Assembly: GCF_004151245.1 (NCBI RefSeq)
Contig: NZ_JUIW01000001.1
Span: 248,001 to 312,000 of the forward strand
Reading direction: 5' to 3'
From: Flavobacterium beibuense
GTDB taxonomy: Bacteria; Bacteroidota; Bacteroidia; Flavobacteriales; Flavobacteriaceae
Length of the DNA stretch: 64,000 nucleotides
The position numbers and the translations under genes are program-made. This document shows positions 51,751 to 59,678 of this stretch, in pieces (position 1 is the stretch's first letter; each line of letters starts with the position of its first letter). The notes below the pieces were generated by a model. It saw only the letters and a list, made by a program, of their open reading frames with translations, was not told the origin of the DNA and made no database searches.

Positions 51751-51770
51751 TAACTCTAAGTTTAGATATA

Positions 51771-51800
51771 AAAAAAGCAGTGCGTGAGCACTGCTTTTTT
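51771..51800. terminator. Bidirectional terminator after trxB
   Basis: AAAAAAGCAGTGC-GTGA-GCACTGCTTTTTT, perfect stem with A and T tracts on both sides. Confidence 0.9.
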
Positions 51801-51817
51801 ATTGATATAAATTTCTT

Positions 51818-52654
51818 TTAGATTTCTTTTTTAGATATAACCGCGCTGTCTGCAAAAGTTTTTACTTCTATTTTGGCATCACCATAAAAACCAACGGCTG
51901 CTTTACCCGAAGCTGAAATAACAGCTGTTTCTGCGGCCATAACATTACTGTTTGAGTAGCCTTCTGCTATAAGTTCAAGGTTTTTCACGGTAAATTTATG
52001 TCCGGTAAATGAGGCGCTGTTATCCACTCTTAATAGTGCCTGTGGCGCATCTCCTTCTATAACCGCTACACTTTCCTGATATAGGTCGAATTTAGCCGCC
52101 TCGCTGGCTGCTACTAATGCTTTTAGGTTTGCCTTTTTACTTAGTTCAAAAGAGCCTGTTTCTCCTTTAAAGTTTATTTCAGCCTTAGTCTTGTCGTTAA
52201 GGTAAAGGCTAAAGTTATTTGCCCTTACATTAAGGTAAGATTTTGAATAATCAAAGTTTTTAATAGTAACGGTGTCAAGTTCTAAATCGGCCAGGGCATT
52301 AATAACGGTCTCATGCCTTGCAGTAATATTTTTAAGGTTTTGAGTGTAAGTTACTCTTACGGTGAGTTTATCAAAACGGCTTATATCCTTAGAGGTATAT
52401 ATTCTTAACGTACTACCGTTAACATCGGTTTGTATAGCATCGTGAAGGTTGTCGTCTGCTTCGATCTCAATTCCTTCTCCGGCTCCTTTAACCAAAAAGA
52501 TTTCAATATTATCTTCTACCTCCAGGTTTTCAAAAGATGCTATTTCTCGCTGGGTAACAGTAATGATTTTAGACCCTTTTATTTTCTCTTTTTTTTGTGC
52601 AAATGCTGCCGTACTAAGCAGTAAGGTTAATACTATTATAAAATACTTTTTCAT
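51818..52654 (-). CDS. DUF2807 (head GIN domain) protein
   Basis: About 278 residues with a signal peptide (MKKYFIIVLTLLLSTAAFAQ; an ATG two codons earlier is possible). The mature part follows the DUF2807 pattern: REIASFENLEVEDNIEIFLVKG, then IEIEADDNLHDAIQT and TLRIYTSKDISRFDKLTVRVTYTQNLKNITA, followed by a repetitive beta-helix-like run. Resembles the protein at 53291-54013, but this copy lacks a lipobox. These proteins sit with PadR/PspC genes in many Bacteroidota; the role is thought to be at the cell surface but is not proven. Confidence 0.82.
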   Translation of the reverse strand: MKKYFIIVLTLLLSTAAFAQKKEKIKGSKIITVTQREIASFENLEVEDNIEIFLVKGAGEGIEIEADDNLHDAIQTDVNGSTLRIYTSKDISRFDKLTVRVTYTQNLKNITARHETVINALADLELDTVTIKNFDYSKSYLNVRANNFSLYLNDKTKAEINFKGETGSFELSKKANLKALVAASEAAKFDLYQESVAVIEGDAPQALLRVDNSASFTGHKFTVKNLELIAEGYSNSNVMAAETAVISASGKAAVGFYGDAKIEVKTFADSAVISKKEI

Positions 52655-52689
52655 GTGCATTGTTTAGTAATGGTTAGCGACAAATATAT

Positions 52690-52716
52690 AAAAAAAACAC
52701 CGGCGTGTACCGGTGA
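52690..52716 (-). terminator. Terminator after the DUF4440-like gene
   Basis: CACCGG / CCGGTG stem with a 6-base loop; an A run upstream gives a U tract on the minus strand. Confidence 0.75.
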
Positions 52717-52732
52717 GATAAGGTTATACAAA

Positions 52733-53215
52733 TTACTCTGCGGCTTTGTGGTCATAACTCAATATTCGCGACATTTTCCATGTTCCGTCAATCAGTAGCA
52801 ATACATGAGTAAATTTTGCCGTTCCGGTTTTTTTCTCACTATTATTCTCAACTATATAAAACTCATGTTCCCCTGTTAATATTGCCCCGTAGCCTTCTAA
52901 AGGATAAACTTTAAATGTATTCGTCAATGGTTTGCGTAACACCTTTGTCTTGGAGTCATTACAAATGTAATTTTGCATACTTTCAATTAGTTTGTCCAGT
53001 CCTTTACTATAGCCGGCCTTGTCATGGTAAAACTCCAGATCTTCAGTAAAAAAGCTGCTGAACTGTTCCAATTTACAGGTGTTGTACATTTCAAAGGCTT
53101 TAGCGTCCAGAGCAATTATTTTTTCTTCAAGCTCTTTTTGTGATTGCGGATACTTATCCTGAGCGACTGAAAATGCAGAGATAAGTACTGCAAAAATGAT
53201 GATTATATTTTTCAT
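52733..53215 (-). CDS. Secreted DUF4440 / NTF2-like protein
   Basis: 160 residues: signal peptide (MKNIIIIFAVLISAFSVAQ), then a cystatin/NTF2-type alpha+beta domain (KIIALDAKAFEMYNTCKLEQFSSFFTEDLEFYHDKAG, about residues 32-68; GTAKFTHVLLLIDGTWKMSRILSYDH at the end). DUF4440 proteins bind or process small molecules, but no ligand is known here. Flanked by terminators, so probably its own transcript between the two DUF2807 genes. Confidence 0.8.
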   Translation of the reverse strand: MKNIIIIFAVLISAFSVAQDKYPQSQKELEEKIIALDAKAFEMYNTCKLEQFSSFFTEDLEFYHDKAGYSKGLDKLIESMQNYICNDSKTKVLRKPLTNTFKVYPLEGYGAILTGEHEFYIVENNSEKKTGTAKFTHVLLLIDGTWKMSRILSYDHKAAE

Positions 53216-53242
53216 TTTGATTGCTTTGATTGATGATTAAAC

Positions 53243-53273
53243 AAAAAAAACACTGTGGTAAGCAGTGTTTTTT
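53243..53273 (-). terminator. Terminator after the DUF2807 lipoprotein gene
   Basis: AAAAACACTG / CAGTGTTTTT stem with a 7-base loop and long A run on the plus strand. Confidence 0.8.
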
Positions 53274-53290
53274 AGAAATGGCCGGAAGGT

Positions 53291-54013
53291 TTATTCTTGT
53301 TTTACCTTACCTCCCGAAGAAGTGTTTTTATTTATTGTAGCCGGAGCGCCTGCGTATGAAACTGAAGCTCCGCTTGATGCTTCTGCATTTAGGCTATTAC
53401 TTGGGTTTACAGTAACCGAGCTTCCGCTAGATGCCTCAGCATCTGCATTTGATACCAGTAAATCTTTAGCGTTAAGTGTACTTCCGCTAGAAGAGTCTGC
53501 TTCCAGTTTTTGGGCCTTACCGCTTACTTTTAAAGAGCTTCCGCTGCTTGATTCTGCCGTTACGTTGACCGCTTGAATACTAACTTCAAGTTGGCTTCCG
53601 CTGCTTGACGATAATCCTAAGTCATTACCTTTAATGGTATTCTTGCTAATTACATTAGCACCCGAAGAAGCAGCTATTCTTTCAATAACAGGCATAGTAA
53701 CTATTACTTTTTTAGAGCTTGCTTTCTGGATACCTACATCGCTGGTAATAACCAATTCACCATTTTTAATCTTGGTAGTTATGTGCTCCTGTAGATTATC
53801 ATCGGCTTCTACAACTATTGATGTCTGGCTTCCCTGTTCAATAACAACTTCAAGACCTCTGTTGCCGGATACCGAAGTGAAACTTGCATCGGCATTTCTT
53901 TGGGATGTTACGACGTTTCCGTTTCCGTCTATCCCAAATCCGCAAGAGGATAATAACAAAGCTGTAGCTATTGCTAATATGGCTTTTGTTATGTGGGTTA
54001 CAATTTTTGTCAT
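53291..54013 (-). CDS. DUF2807 (head GIN domain) lipoprotein
   Basis: 240 residues with a lipobox (LLLSSCGFG, Cys about residue 24). DUF2807 features: SFTSVSGNRGLEVVIEQGSQTSIVVEADDNLQEHI, then TLRI-like VITSDVGIQKASSKKVIVTMPVIERIAASSGANV. The C-terminal half is a series of SSSGS-type beta-strand turns (SSSSGSQLEV, ESSSGSSLKV, DSSSGSTLNA, EASSGSSVTV, EASSGASVSY). Third gene of the PadR-PspC-DUF2807 operon, 24 bases after PspC. Likely displayed on the outer membrane. Confidence 0.85.
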   Translation of the reverse strand: MTKIVTHITKAILAIATALLLSSCGFGIDGNGNVVTSQRNADASFTSVSGNRGLEVVIEQGSQTSIVVEADDNLQEHITTKIKNGELVITSDVGIQKASSKKVIVTMPVIERIAASSGANVISKNTIKGNDLGLSSSSGSQLEVSIQAVNVTAESSSGSSLKVSGKAQKLEADSSSGSTLNAKDLLVSNADAEASSGSSVTVNPSNSLNAEASSGASVSYAGAPATINKNTSSGGKVKQE

Positions 54014-54037
54014 GATTCTGGTTTTAGCTGGTTTTAT

Positions 54038-55744
54038 TTATTTGTTGATTGTGTCTTTTGGCTTCTCTGTAACTTTTATATTAATGTCGGCATTGCCTTC
54101 AGATATCATTATATGACCGTGTGCTACAACGTCTGTATCAACGCTATCTCCACTTTCCCCTTCAACAGGACAGTCAAGGCACTCCAGTTCGTCTTTCACA
54201 AGTTTGTATATGTGATCCTGGTCATTATACGGGATGTACAAAGAATAGTAGCTTCTGTGGTAATGTCTTATGCTTTTGTCGGCATTTAAAATTGTACCTT
54301 CCGGAATATATACATATACTTTAACCTTTTGATTCCTAAACTTGTTGCCAACCTCAGTTGTAATATAATTGTCTAAAGTTAAATTATTTCCTTGTAAATC
54401 AAAACTGTAGTTTATCTTTTCTGCTCTTTCCCTTGCTTCATTTATAGAGCCGCCTTCAGCAACTTTCTCTACCTGTAGATATGGGGTTTGGGCGTCGGTC
54501 TTCATAAAGTAAAGTTCAACACTATTAGAGTAAAGTAAGTTAGTACCTGTAGTGTCCTGTACAAATCTGAAGTCCGTATTCTGATCTACAGTTTTAGCAA
54601 AATATTCATCATACCTGAACTTAATGTTTAAAGTATCTCTTGGTGTAAGTAATATTTCTTCTTTTTGCATTGTTTTACCTTCATAAGCTACTTCGGTTGC
54701 CTGTCTTATTCCCAGATAGATTGAGAAGGCTACAGCAATAAGCCAGATGGCAAGCAATGTATACTTTGTTGTATTACCTATAGGTCTCGGGTTTTCAATA
54801 AGAATTTTAAGTCCTAGAAGGAATAGAAAGAAGAAAGGTATACCAATAGTTATAAAGAAAAGTAAACCTAATATCCATAGGGGAGTTTCGGTATAATTGG
54901 CAATGTTCATCAGTTCATGCCAAGGTCCGCCCGGTATTCCTGAAGTAAACAATACTGTAAAGAAAAATATGATAAGACTACCCAGTGTAATGGCTGCAAA
55001 AATTGTTATTAGCGCACCAATTACCTTAGAGATTGCTTTAAAAATTGCAAGAAATACATTACCGATGCCACTGCCAATTCTTTCGGCACCAGTTTTTGCA
55101 TCGTTTCCCAGCTTGTTGTAATCTACGCTTTGAAATTTTGAGGAAATATTGTCAATTTCCTCACGAACCTTTTTTTCAATATTGGTAATGTTTATAGGTT
55201 CACCGGTCATTTCAAGTTTTTCTGTAGTTGTAATTGCTTTTGGGATAAGTATCCATAAAAGCAGGTAGACAAAAATACTTGTGCCAAATGAAATGAACAG
55301 TGTTATTATAAAGATGATTCTCACCCATAAAGGATCTATCCTGAAGTAATGCGCAACACCCGCACACACGCCTCCTATCATACCGCGGTCACCATCTCTG
55401 TAAAACTTTTTGGTTTTGGTGTAGCCCGGTGCAAAATAGGTTTGTGAAGAAGAACTGTAAGAACTGCTTCCTGTTGTTTCTTCGTCTATTTTATAATCTT
55501 CAGGCTGACCCATTATAGCAATAATATCGTCAATTTCTCTAATGCTCACAACCTGTTTGTCATTTTTAAGTTTTTCTGACAAAAGCTCTGCAATCCTGCC
55601 TTCGATGTCGTTCATTATCTCTTCTTTTCCATCCGGAGTAAGTGAGCGTTTTATAGCATCAAAATAGCGGGTTAACTTTTGATAGGCGTCTTCGTCTATA
55701 TGAAAGAAAAAACCTCCTAAATTTATACTTACTGTTTTGTTCAT
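54038..55744 (-). CDS. PspC domain membrane protein of envelope stress module
   Basis: 568 residues. A cytoplasmic HAAS-like N-terminus (about 1-110; SLTPDGKEEIMNDIEGRIAELL, IIAIMGQPEDY) precedes a PspC domain (FYRDGDRGMIGGVCAGVAHYFRIDPLWVRII, about 123-153, with a TM helix). Further hydrophobic segments span about 190-340, and a large C-terminal part (from about 370) has DUF2807-like strands such as ATEVGNKFRNQKVKVYVYIPEGTIL. PadR ends two bases before its start, so the pair is coupled. Resembles PspC proteins responding to envelope stress, but the sensor and target are unknown. Confidence 0.88.
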   Translation of the reverse strand: MNKTVSINLGGFFFHIDEDAYQKLTRYFDAIKRSLTPDGKEEIMNDIEGRIAELLSEKLKNDKQVVSIREIDDIIAIMGQPEDYKIDEETTGSSSYSSSSQTYFAPGYTKTKKFYRDGDRGMIGGVCAGVAHYFRIDPLWVRIIFIITLFISFGTSIFVYLLLWILIPKAITTTEKLEMTGEPINITNIEKKVREEIDNISSKFQSVDYNKLGNDAKTGAERIGSGIGNVFLAIFKAISKVIGALITIFAAITLGSLIIFFFTVLFTSGIPGGPWHELMNIANYTETPLWILGLLFFITIGIPFFFLFLLGLKILIENPRPIGNTTKYTLLAIWLIAVAFSIYLGIRQATEVAYEGKTMQKEEILLTPRDTLNIKFRYDEYFAKTVDQNTDFRFVQDTTGTNLLYSNSVELYFMKTDAQTPYLQVEKVAEGGSINEARERAEKINYSFDLQGNNLTLDNYITTEVGNKFRNQKVKVYVYIPEGTILNADKSIRHYHRSYYSLYIPYNDQDHIYKLVKDELECLDCPVEGESGDSVDTDVVAHGHIMISEGNADINIKVTEKPKDTINK

Positions 55745-55746
55745 GG

Positions 55747-56079
55747 CTATGAGTTTTGACTTGTTATAATGTTTACTGCGTCGGACAATTCTGTCCAGGT
55801 GATACTTAATTCTTTTAAAAATTCTTTTCCTTCATCGGTAAGCCCGTAATATTTTCTTGGTGGCCCCGAGGTTGATTCTTCCCAGCGATAGCTAAGAAGC
55901 CCGTCGTTTTTCAGTCTTGTAAGCAAAGGGTAAACAGTACCCTCTACTACCAGTAGCTTAGCGTTTTTAAGAGTGTCCAGAATTTCTGATGTGTAGGCAT
56001 CCTTTTCCTTTAAAACTGAAAGGATGCAAAATTCCAATACCCCTTTACGCATTTGCGCCTTTGTGTTTTCAATGTTCAT
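55747..56079 (-). CDS. PadR family transcriptional regulator
   Basis: 110 residues. Winged helix of the PadR type: MRKGVLEFCILSVLKEKDAYTSEILDTL (about residues 10-37), VVEGTVYPLLTRLKNDGLLSYRWEES (about 43-68), and GPPRKYYGLTDEGKEFLKEL (about 72-91). Lacks the long C-terminal helix of large PadR proteins, so it belongs to the short subfamily. First gene of the PspC operon and probably its repressor. A GATTGAT repeat lies just upstream. Confidence 0.92.
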   Translation of the reverse strand: MNIENTKAQMRKGVLEFCILSVLKEKDAYTSEILDTLKNAKLLVVEGTVYPLLTRLKNDGLLSYRWEESTSGPPRKYYGLTDEGKEFLKELSITWTELSDAVNIITSQNS

Positions 56080-56116
56080 AAGACTCTTTTGTTTTTAATT
56101 GAACTGTTCATTTTTT

Positions 56117-56144
56117 GATTGATGATTGATGATTGATGATTGAT
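56117..56144. repeat. Four tandem GATTGAT heptamers
   Basis: Four exact copies of the 7-mer GATTGAT plus partial copies on each side, in the leader/promoter region of the PadR-PspC operon. Copy number could vary by slippage. Confidence 0.85.
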
Positions 56145-56171
56145 GATGATTGAAATGGCTGATTGATTTGT

Positions 56172-56624
56172 TTATTTTATAAATTTTATGGTAAATGGAT
56201 AATTGTAATTTTCTCCGTTACTGTTTTTTACTGAGGCATATATTATTAAAAAGAACTCAACAACTTTTATAGTAACAAGTAAGATGGCTGCTATTATGGC
56301 AATGGCAGCAATGCCTGATATTCTTCCTGTTGTAAATTGACTCTCCATATTATTAAATGCGTCAATAGAGTTAAAATCTATTCCGCTAAATACTGTATAA
56401 AGCAATAGTGGTATTGCTATTATGATTAAGAGTAAAGAGTAAACTAATAAACTAAGCTGAAAATTAATGATTTGCTTTCCGTTATAGTCTACAAATTTAG
56501 ATTCCTGCTTTTTAATACTCCATATTATTACCGGAAAAATAAAGTTTCCTAGAGGTATAAAGTACTGAGTGTAAGCACTAAGCTGCATCAGTATGGCTGT
56601 ATTTCGGTTTGCTGTGGTTTCCAT
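56172..56624 (-). CDS. DUF4870 family membrane protein
   Basis: 150 residues: an N-terminal amphipathic part with the conserved WSIKKQESKFVDYNGKQIINFQLS (about residues 35-58), and three or so membrane segments (LVYSLLLIIIAIPLLLY, GISGIAAIAIIAAILLVT-like, KVVEFFLIIYASV). This fits DUF4870, a small membrane family often close to PspC genes. Upstream of padR on the same strand, separated by the heptamer repeat region, so perhaps its own unit. Function unknown. Confidence 0.88.
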   Translation of the reverse strand: METTANRNTAILMQLSAYTQYFIPLGNFIFPVIIWSIKKQESKFVDYNGKQIINFQLSLLVYSLLLIIIAIPLLLYTVFSGIDFNSIDAFNNMESQFTTGRISGIAAIAIIAAILLVTIKVVEFFLIIYASVKNSNGENYNYPFTIKFIK

Positions 56625-56655
56625 AGTATATTGGTATGTCAGTTAATATTCTATG

Positions 56656-56663
56656 CAAATATA
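56656..56663 (-). promoter_or_regulatory. Promoter -7 element for the DUF4870 gene
   Basis: Minus-strand TATATTTG (TAnnTTTG) lies 31 bases before the ATG at 56624. No convincing -33 box. Confidence 0.4.
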
Positions 56664-56774
56664 TTTCTTTTAAAAGGTATTATGCAATACAAAGTACTTA
56701 ATTTTAACAAAATTTTAACAAAAATAATTCTATGCAATCATAGCAATTAAATTGTTATATTAGCATGAAAACCA

Positions 56775-57233
56775 ATGACTATGCGCTTTACACCATCAAA
56801 ACTTAATTCGTTTTTGTTTTTAAAATTACCCTCGGCTTATATATGCGGAGTAAGGGTAAAACAAATTACTACAGAGCAATGTACTGTTACAGTAAAACAT
56901 CGCTGGATTAATCAAAACCCGTTTAATTCTATGTATTTTGCCGTTCAGGCAATGGCTGCCGAATTAACTACGGGGGCTTTAGTTATGTACCATATTAAAG
57001 AGAGTGGTAAAAAGATCTCTATGCTTGTAGCTAACAATAAAGGAAACTTTACTAAAAAGGCGAAGGGAAGGATAACTTTTGTTAGTAATGATGGGCATCT
57101 TATTAAAGATGCTATAGAAAGAGCCATAGAAACAGGTGAAGGACAAACCTTTTGGATGACATCTATAGGTGAGGATGAGGCCGGAGACCAGGTTTGTCAA
57201 ATGGAATTTGAATGGAGTATTAAGGTGAAATAG
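56775..57233 (+). CDS. DUF4442 (hotdog-fold thioesterase-like) protein
   Basis: 152 residues. Hotdog-fold pattern of DUF4442: PSAYICGVRVKQITTEQCTVTVKHRWINQNPFNSMYFAVQAMAAELTTGAL (residues about 20-72), followed by ISMLVANNKGNFTKKAKGRI. Hotdog proteins usually handle acyl thioesters, though no catalytic residue can be named here. ATG 56775 is chosen over an out-of-frame ATG ten bases upstream. Monocistronic. Confidence 0.85.
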   Translation: MTMRFTPSKLNSFLFLKLPSAYICGVRVKQITTEQCTVTVKHRWINQNPFNSMYFAVQAMAAELTTGALVMYHIKESGKKISMLVANNKGNFTKKAKGRITFVSNDGHLIKDAIERAIETGEGQTFWMTSIGEDEAGDQVCQMEFEWSIKVK

Positions 57234-57304
57234 TTTTGTAAGTATAAAATCACAAAATTCAGTTAAAGCGCTTATGTTTAACTAATATTTACATAACTTG
57301 GTTT

Positions 57305-57312
57305 TAACTTTG
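57305..57312 (+). promoter_or_regulatory. Promoter -7 element for the TIGR01777 gene
   Basis: TAACTTTG (exact TAnnTTTG) 13 bases before ATG 57326; a short leader contains GAGG as a possible ribosome binding site. Confidence 0.45.
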
Positions 57313-57325
57313 ATAAAAAAGAGGT

Positions 57326-58231
57326 ATGAAAGTTTTGATCACCGGCGCTACCGGGCTTGTGGGAGGTGAATTGGTATCCCTTCTGCTAAAAAACGGTATT
57401 CAAATAAACTATCTGACGACATCACAAAAAAAAATACAAAAACAGGATTTGTATAATGGTTTTTATTGGGATCCTGAAAAAGGTATTATTGATGAAAGCT
57501 GCATTGAAGAAGTTGATGTTGTTATACATTTAGCAGGCGCACCTATTGCCAAACGCTGGACAAAAGAATATAAAGAAGAAATACTGGAAAGCAGAACGCT
57601 TTCAACGAATGTGATTTATAACCTGATTAAAAGTAAAGAAAACAGGATTCATCAGCTCATTAGTGCTTCCGCAATAGGTATTTACCCTGATAGTCTGGAG
57701 AAGGTTTATTCAGAAGATAGTAGTGAGGTTGATGATTCTTTTATTGGAAGTGTTGTAGAGAAATGGGAAGAAGCTGTAGATAGCTTTTCACGTTTGGGCA
57801 TCAGAGTGGCTAAAGTAAGAACAGGCCTTGTACTTTCCGGTAAAGGAGGTATGCTTGCAGAAATAGCTAAGCCGGTACGTTTTGGTATGGGTTCGGCTTT
57901 TGGTTCCGGCAATCAAATGCAGTCATGGATTGATATAGAAGATCTTGTAGATATATATTATTATATACTTAATAATGAGCTTGAAGGGGTTTATAATGCA
58001 GTAGCTCCTTATCCGGTTTCTCAAAATGAACTGGTTAAGTGTGTAGCTAAAGTTTTAAACAAGCCTTACTTTATGCCTAATATCCCAAAATTTGCTATGG
58101 AATTAGTCTTGGGAGAAATGCATATGCTGCTTTTTACCAGTCAAAATGTTAGCGCCAAAAAAATAATAGGGCAGGGGTATCAGTTTAAATACCTTTCTCT
58201 TGAAAAAGCACTTGAAAACGAATTAAAATAA
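57326..58231 (+). CDS. TIGR01777 family epimerase-like SDR
   Basis: 301-residue extended SDR. Rossmann motif VLITGATGLVGGELVSLLLKNG (about residues 3-24), HLAGAPIAKRWTKEYKEEILESRTLST (about 70-96) diagnostic of the TIGR01777 (YfcH) group, SASAIGIYPD with the YxxxK-region change (YPD rather than Y...K), and RTGLVLSGKGGMLAEIAKPVRFGMGSAFGSGNQ. Reaction unknown; often linked to cell division or cofactor biology by annotation only. Ends in a bidirectional terminator shared with yceI. Confidence 0.9.
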   Translation: MKVLITGATGLVGGELVSLLLKNGIQINYLTTSQKKIQKQDLYNGFYWDPEKGIIDESCIEEVDVVIHLAGAPIAKRWTKEYKEEILESRTLSTNVIYNLIKSKENRIHQLISASAIGIYPDSLEKVYSEDSSEVDDSFIGSVVEKWEEAVDSFSRLGIRVAKVRTGLVLSGKGGMLAEIAKPVRFGMGSAFGSGNQMQSWIDIEDLVDIYYYILNNELEGVYNAVAPYPVSQNELVKCVAKVLNKPYFMPNIPKFAMELVLGEMHMLLFTSQNVSAKKIIGQGYQFKYLSLEKALENELK

Positions 58232-58258
58232 AAATCCCCGCCATTAGCGGGGATTTTG
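58231..58258. terminator. Bidirectional terminator between the TIGR01777 and YceI genes
   Basis: AAAATCCCCGC / GCGGGGATTTT stem with a 5-base loop beginning at the stop codon. Confidence 0.9.
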
Positions 58259-58271
58259 TTCTTTATAAAGA

Positions 58272-58943
58272 TTACTTAGTAGCTTTTATGTTTACTTTAA
58301 GCTCAATTTCATCATCAACATATTTATCTCCTAAGTTGTCAAAAATACTTTTAGAAGAATAGTTTACGCTCCATAAAGTTCTGTTTATCTTGAAGTTTTC
58401 ACTTGTAAGGGTAACAGCTTCCGGAGTAACTGTAATAGTTGCAGGGAATTTAATGTTTTTAGTTGTTTCTTTTAGTGTAAGATTACCTTCAACCATAGTT
58501 TTTCCTGCTTCCTGAGTAATGCCAGTAATTTCAAAAGTACCTGTAGGGTATTTTTTTACGTTAAAGAAATGATCGGCAGTATCTTCTTTGCCTAAACCTT
58601 TAAGGTGAGCCTCAAGATCTTCTTTACCATTTCCTGCCTCAAGGTCAGTTACGGTAATAGAGTTCATGTCTATAACAAATTTTCCTGATTCTACTGAATC
58701 ATTCTTTACAGAGAATTCACCTTCAGAAAGGTTTATTGTACCTGTGTGTTTTCCTGTAGGTTTAGAACCTGTCCAGTCAATTGTAGATTCAGCAGTGTTA
58801 ACTGTGTACTTTACAGCTTCTGCACTTGCCTCTGCAGCTTCAGTAGCGTCAGTTGTTTCAGCATTTTCTGTGTTGTCTTTTTTACATGAAACCGTAAATG
58901 CAAGCGAAGCGCAAAGCATAAGGATGGTAAGTTTGTTTTTCAT
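58272..58943 (-). CDS. YceI family lipoprotein
   Basis: 223 residues with a lipobox (LAFTVSCKKD, Cys about 20). An Ala/Glu-rich linker (EATEAAEASAEA) leads to the YceI lipocalin-like barrel: VDWTG-like STIDWTGSKPTGKHTGTINLSEG (about residues 54-76), FVIDMNSITV, and ILRTLWSVNYSSKSIFDNLGDKYVDDEIEL near the end. YceI proteins bind polyisoprenoids or related lipids. Divergent from grpE. Confidence 0.92.
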   Translation of the reverse strand: MKNKLTILMLCASLAFTVSCKKDNTENAETTDATEAAEASAEAVKYTVNTAESTIDWTGSKPTGKHTGTINLSEGEFSVKNDSVESGKFVIDMNSITVTDLEAGNGKEDLEAHLKGLGKEDTADHFFNVKKYPTGTFEITGITQEAGKTMVEGNLTLKETTKNIKFPATITVTPEAVTLTSENFKINRTLWSVNYSSKSIFDNLGDKYVDDEIELKVNIKATK

Positions 58944-59010
58944 ACTAATATTTTATTAATGAATATTGAACACAAATCTAAAATAAAAAGCTTAAAAATA
59001 AACGTGACAA

Positions 59011-59043
59011 TTTGACATTTTATCGGATTTGGCAATACATTTG
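59011..59043 (+). promoter_or_regulatory. grpE-dnaJ promoter
   Basis: TTTG (59011-59014), 21-base spacer, TACATTTG (59036-59043): a full match to the Bacteroidota primary promoter, TTTG-N19-21-TAnnTTTG. ATG 59069 follows after a 25-base leader. No CIRCE element is seen. Confidence 0.75.
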
Positions 59044-59068
59044 CACTCGGTTTTCCACACTAGAAATA

Positions 59069-59650
59069 ATGTTTAAGAAAATATTTAAAAATATGAGCCA
59101 GGAAAATTCTGAAAATGTTGAAAAAGACTTGACACAGGATAATATAGTTAACGATAATGAAGATACTGTAAATGAAGGTATTCCTTCTGCAGAGGGGTTG
59201 ACGGAAGAAGAGAAGCTTAGAGAAGAGCTGGCTAAGGAAAAAGATAAGTTTTTACGACTTTTTGCGGAGTTTGAAAATTATAAAAAAAGAACATCTAAAG
59301 AAAGGGTTGAACTTTTCAGGACTGCCAATCAGGAAGTTTTACAGGCTTTATTACCGGTTCTTGACGATTTTGACAGGGCACTTGTGCAAATTTCAAAATC
59401 GGAAGATGAGATTCTGCTAAAAGGTGTAGAACTTATACATAATAAACTTAAAGATACGTTAGTGTCTAAAGGCTTAGAGCAGGTTGACATTAAAGCAGGT
59501 GACGATTTTAATGCTGACTTTGCCGAAGCTATTACACAAATACCGGCTCCCAGCGAAGACCTTAAAGGCAAGGTGGTAGATGTAGTGGAAAAAGGATATA
59601 AGCTGGGTGATAAAATTATTCGTTTCCCTAAAGTAGTTATAGGTAGCTAA
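59069..59650 (+). CDS. grpE: Nucleotide exchange factor GrpE
   Basis: Releases ADP from DnaK in the Hsp70 cycle. About 193 residues from ATG 59069 (MFKKIFKNMS); ATG 59093 is an alternative. A TTG start further upstream lies in the promoter and is rejected. An acidic N-terminus precedes the long helix (EEKLREELAKEKDKFLRLFAEFENYKKRTSKERVELFR, about residues 53-90). The C-terminal beta domain contains LLPVLDDFDRALVQI, then LVSKGLEQVDIKAGDDFNADFAEAIT and GYKLGDKIIRFPKVVIG. dnaJ follows 28 bases downstream. Confidence 0.95.
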   Translation: MFKKIFKNMSQENSENVEKDLTQDNIVNDNEDTVNEGIPSAEGLTEEEKLREELAKEKDKFLRLFAEFENYKKRTSKERVELFRTANQEVLQALLPVLDDFDRALVQISKSEDEILLKGVELIHNKLKDTLVSKGLEQVDIKAGDDFNADFAEAITQIPAPSEDLKGKVVDVVEKGYKLGDKIIRFPKVVIGS

Positions 59651-59678
59651 TTAGAGAACTGTAAAAGCAAACACAAGG

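Noticed and set aside
56117..56152. Possible CRISPR array at the GATTGAT repeats
   Set aside because: Units are 7 bases with no spacers; it is a simple sequence repeat.
59012..59068. Extended GrpE start at an upstream TTG
   Set aside because: That TTG is part of the TTTG -33 promoter box; ATG 59069 follows a proper leader.
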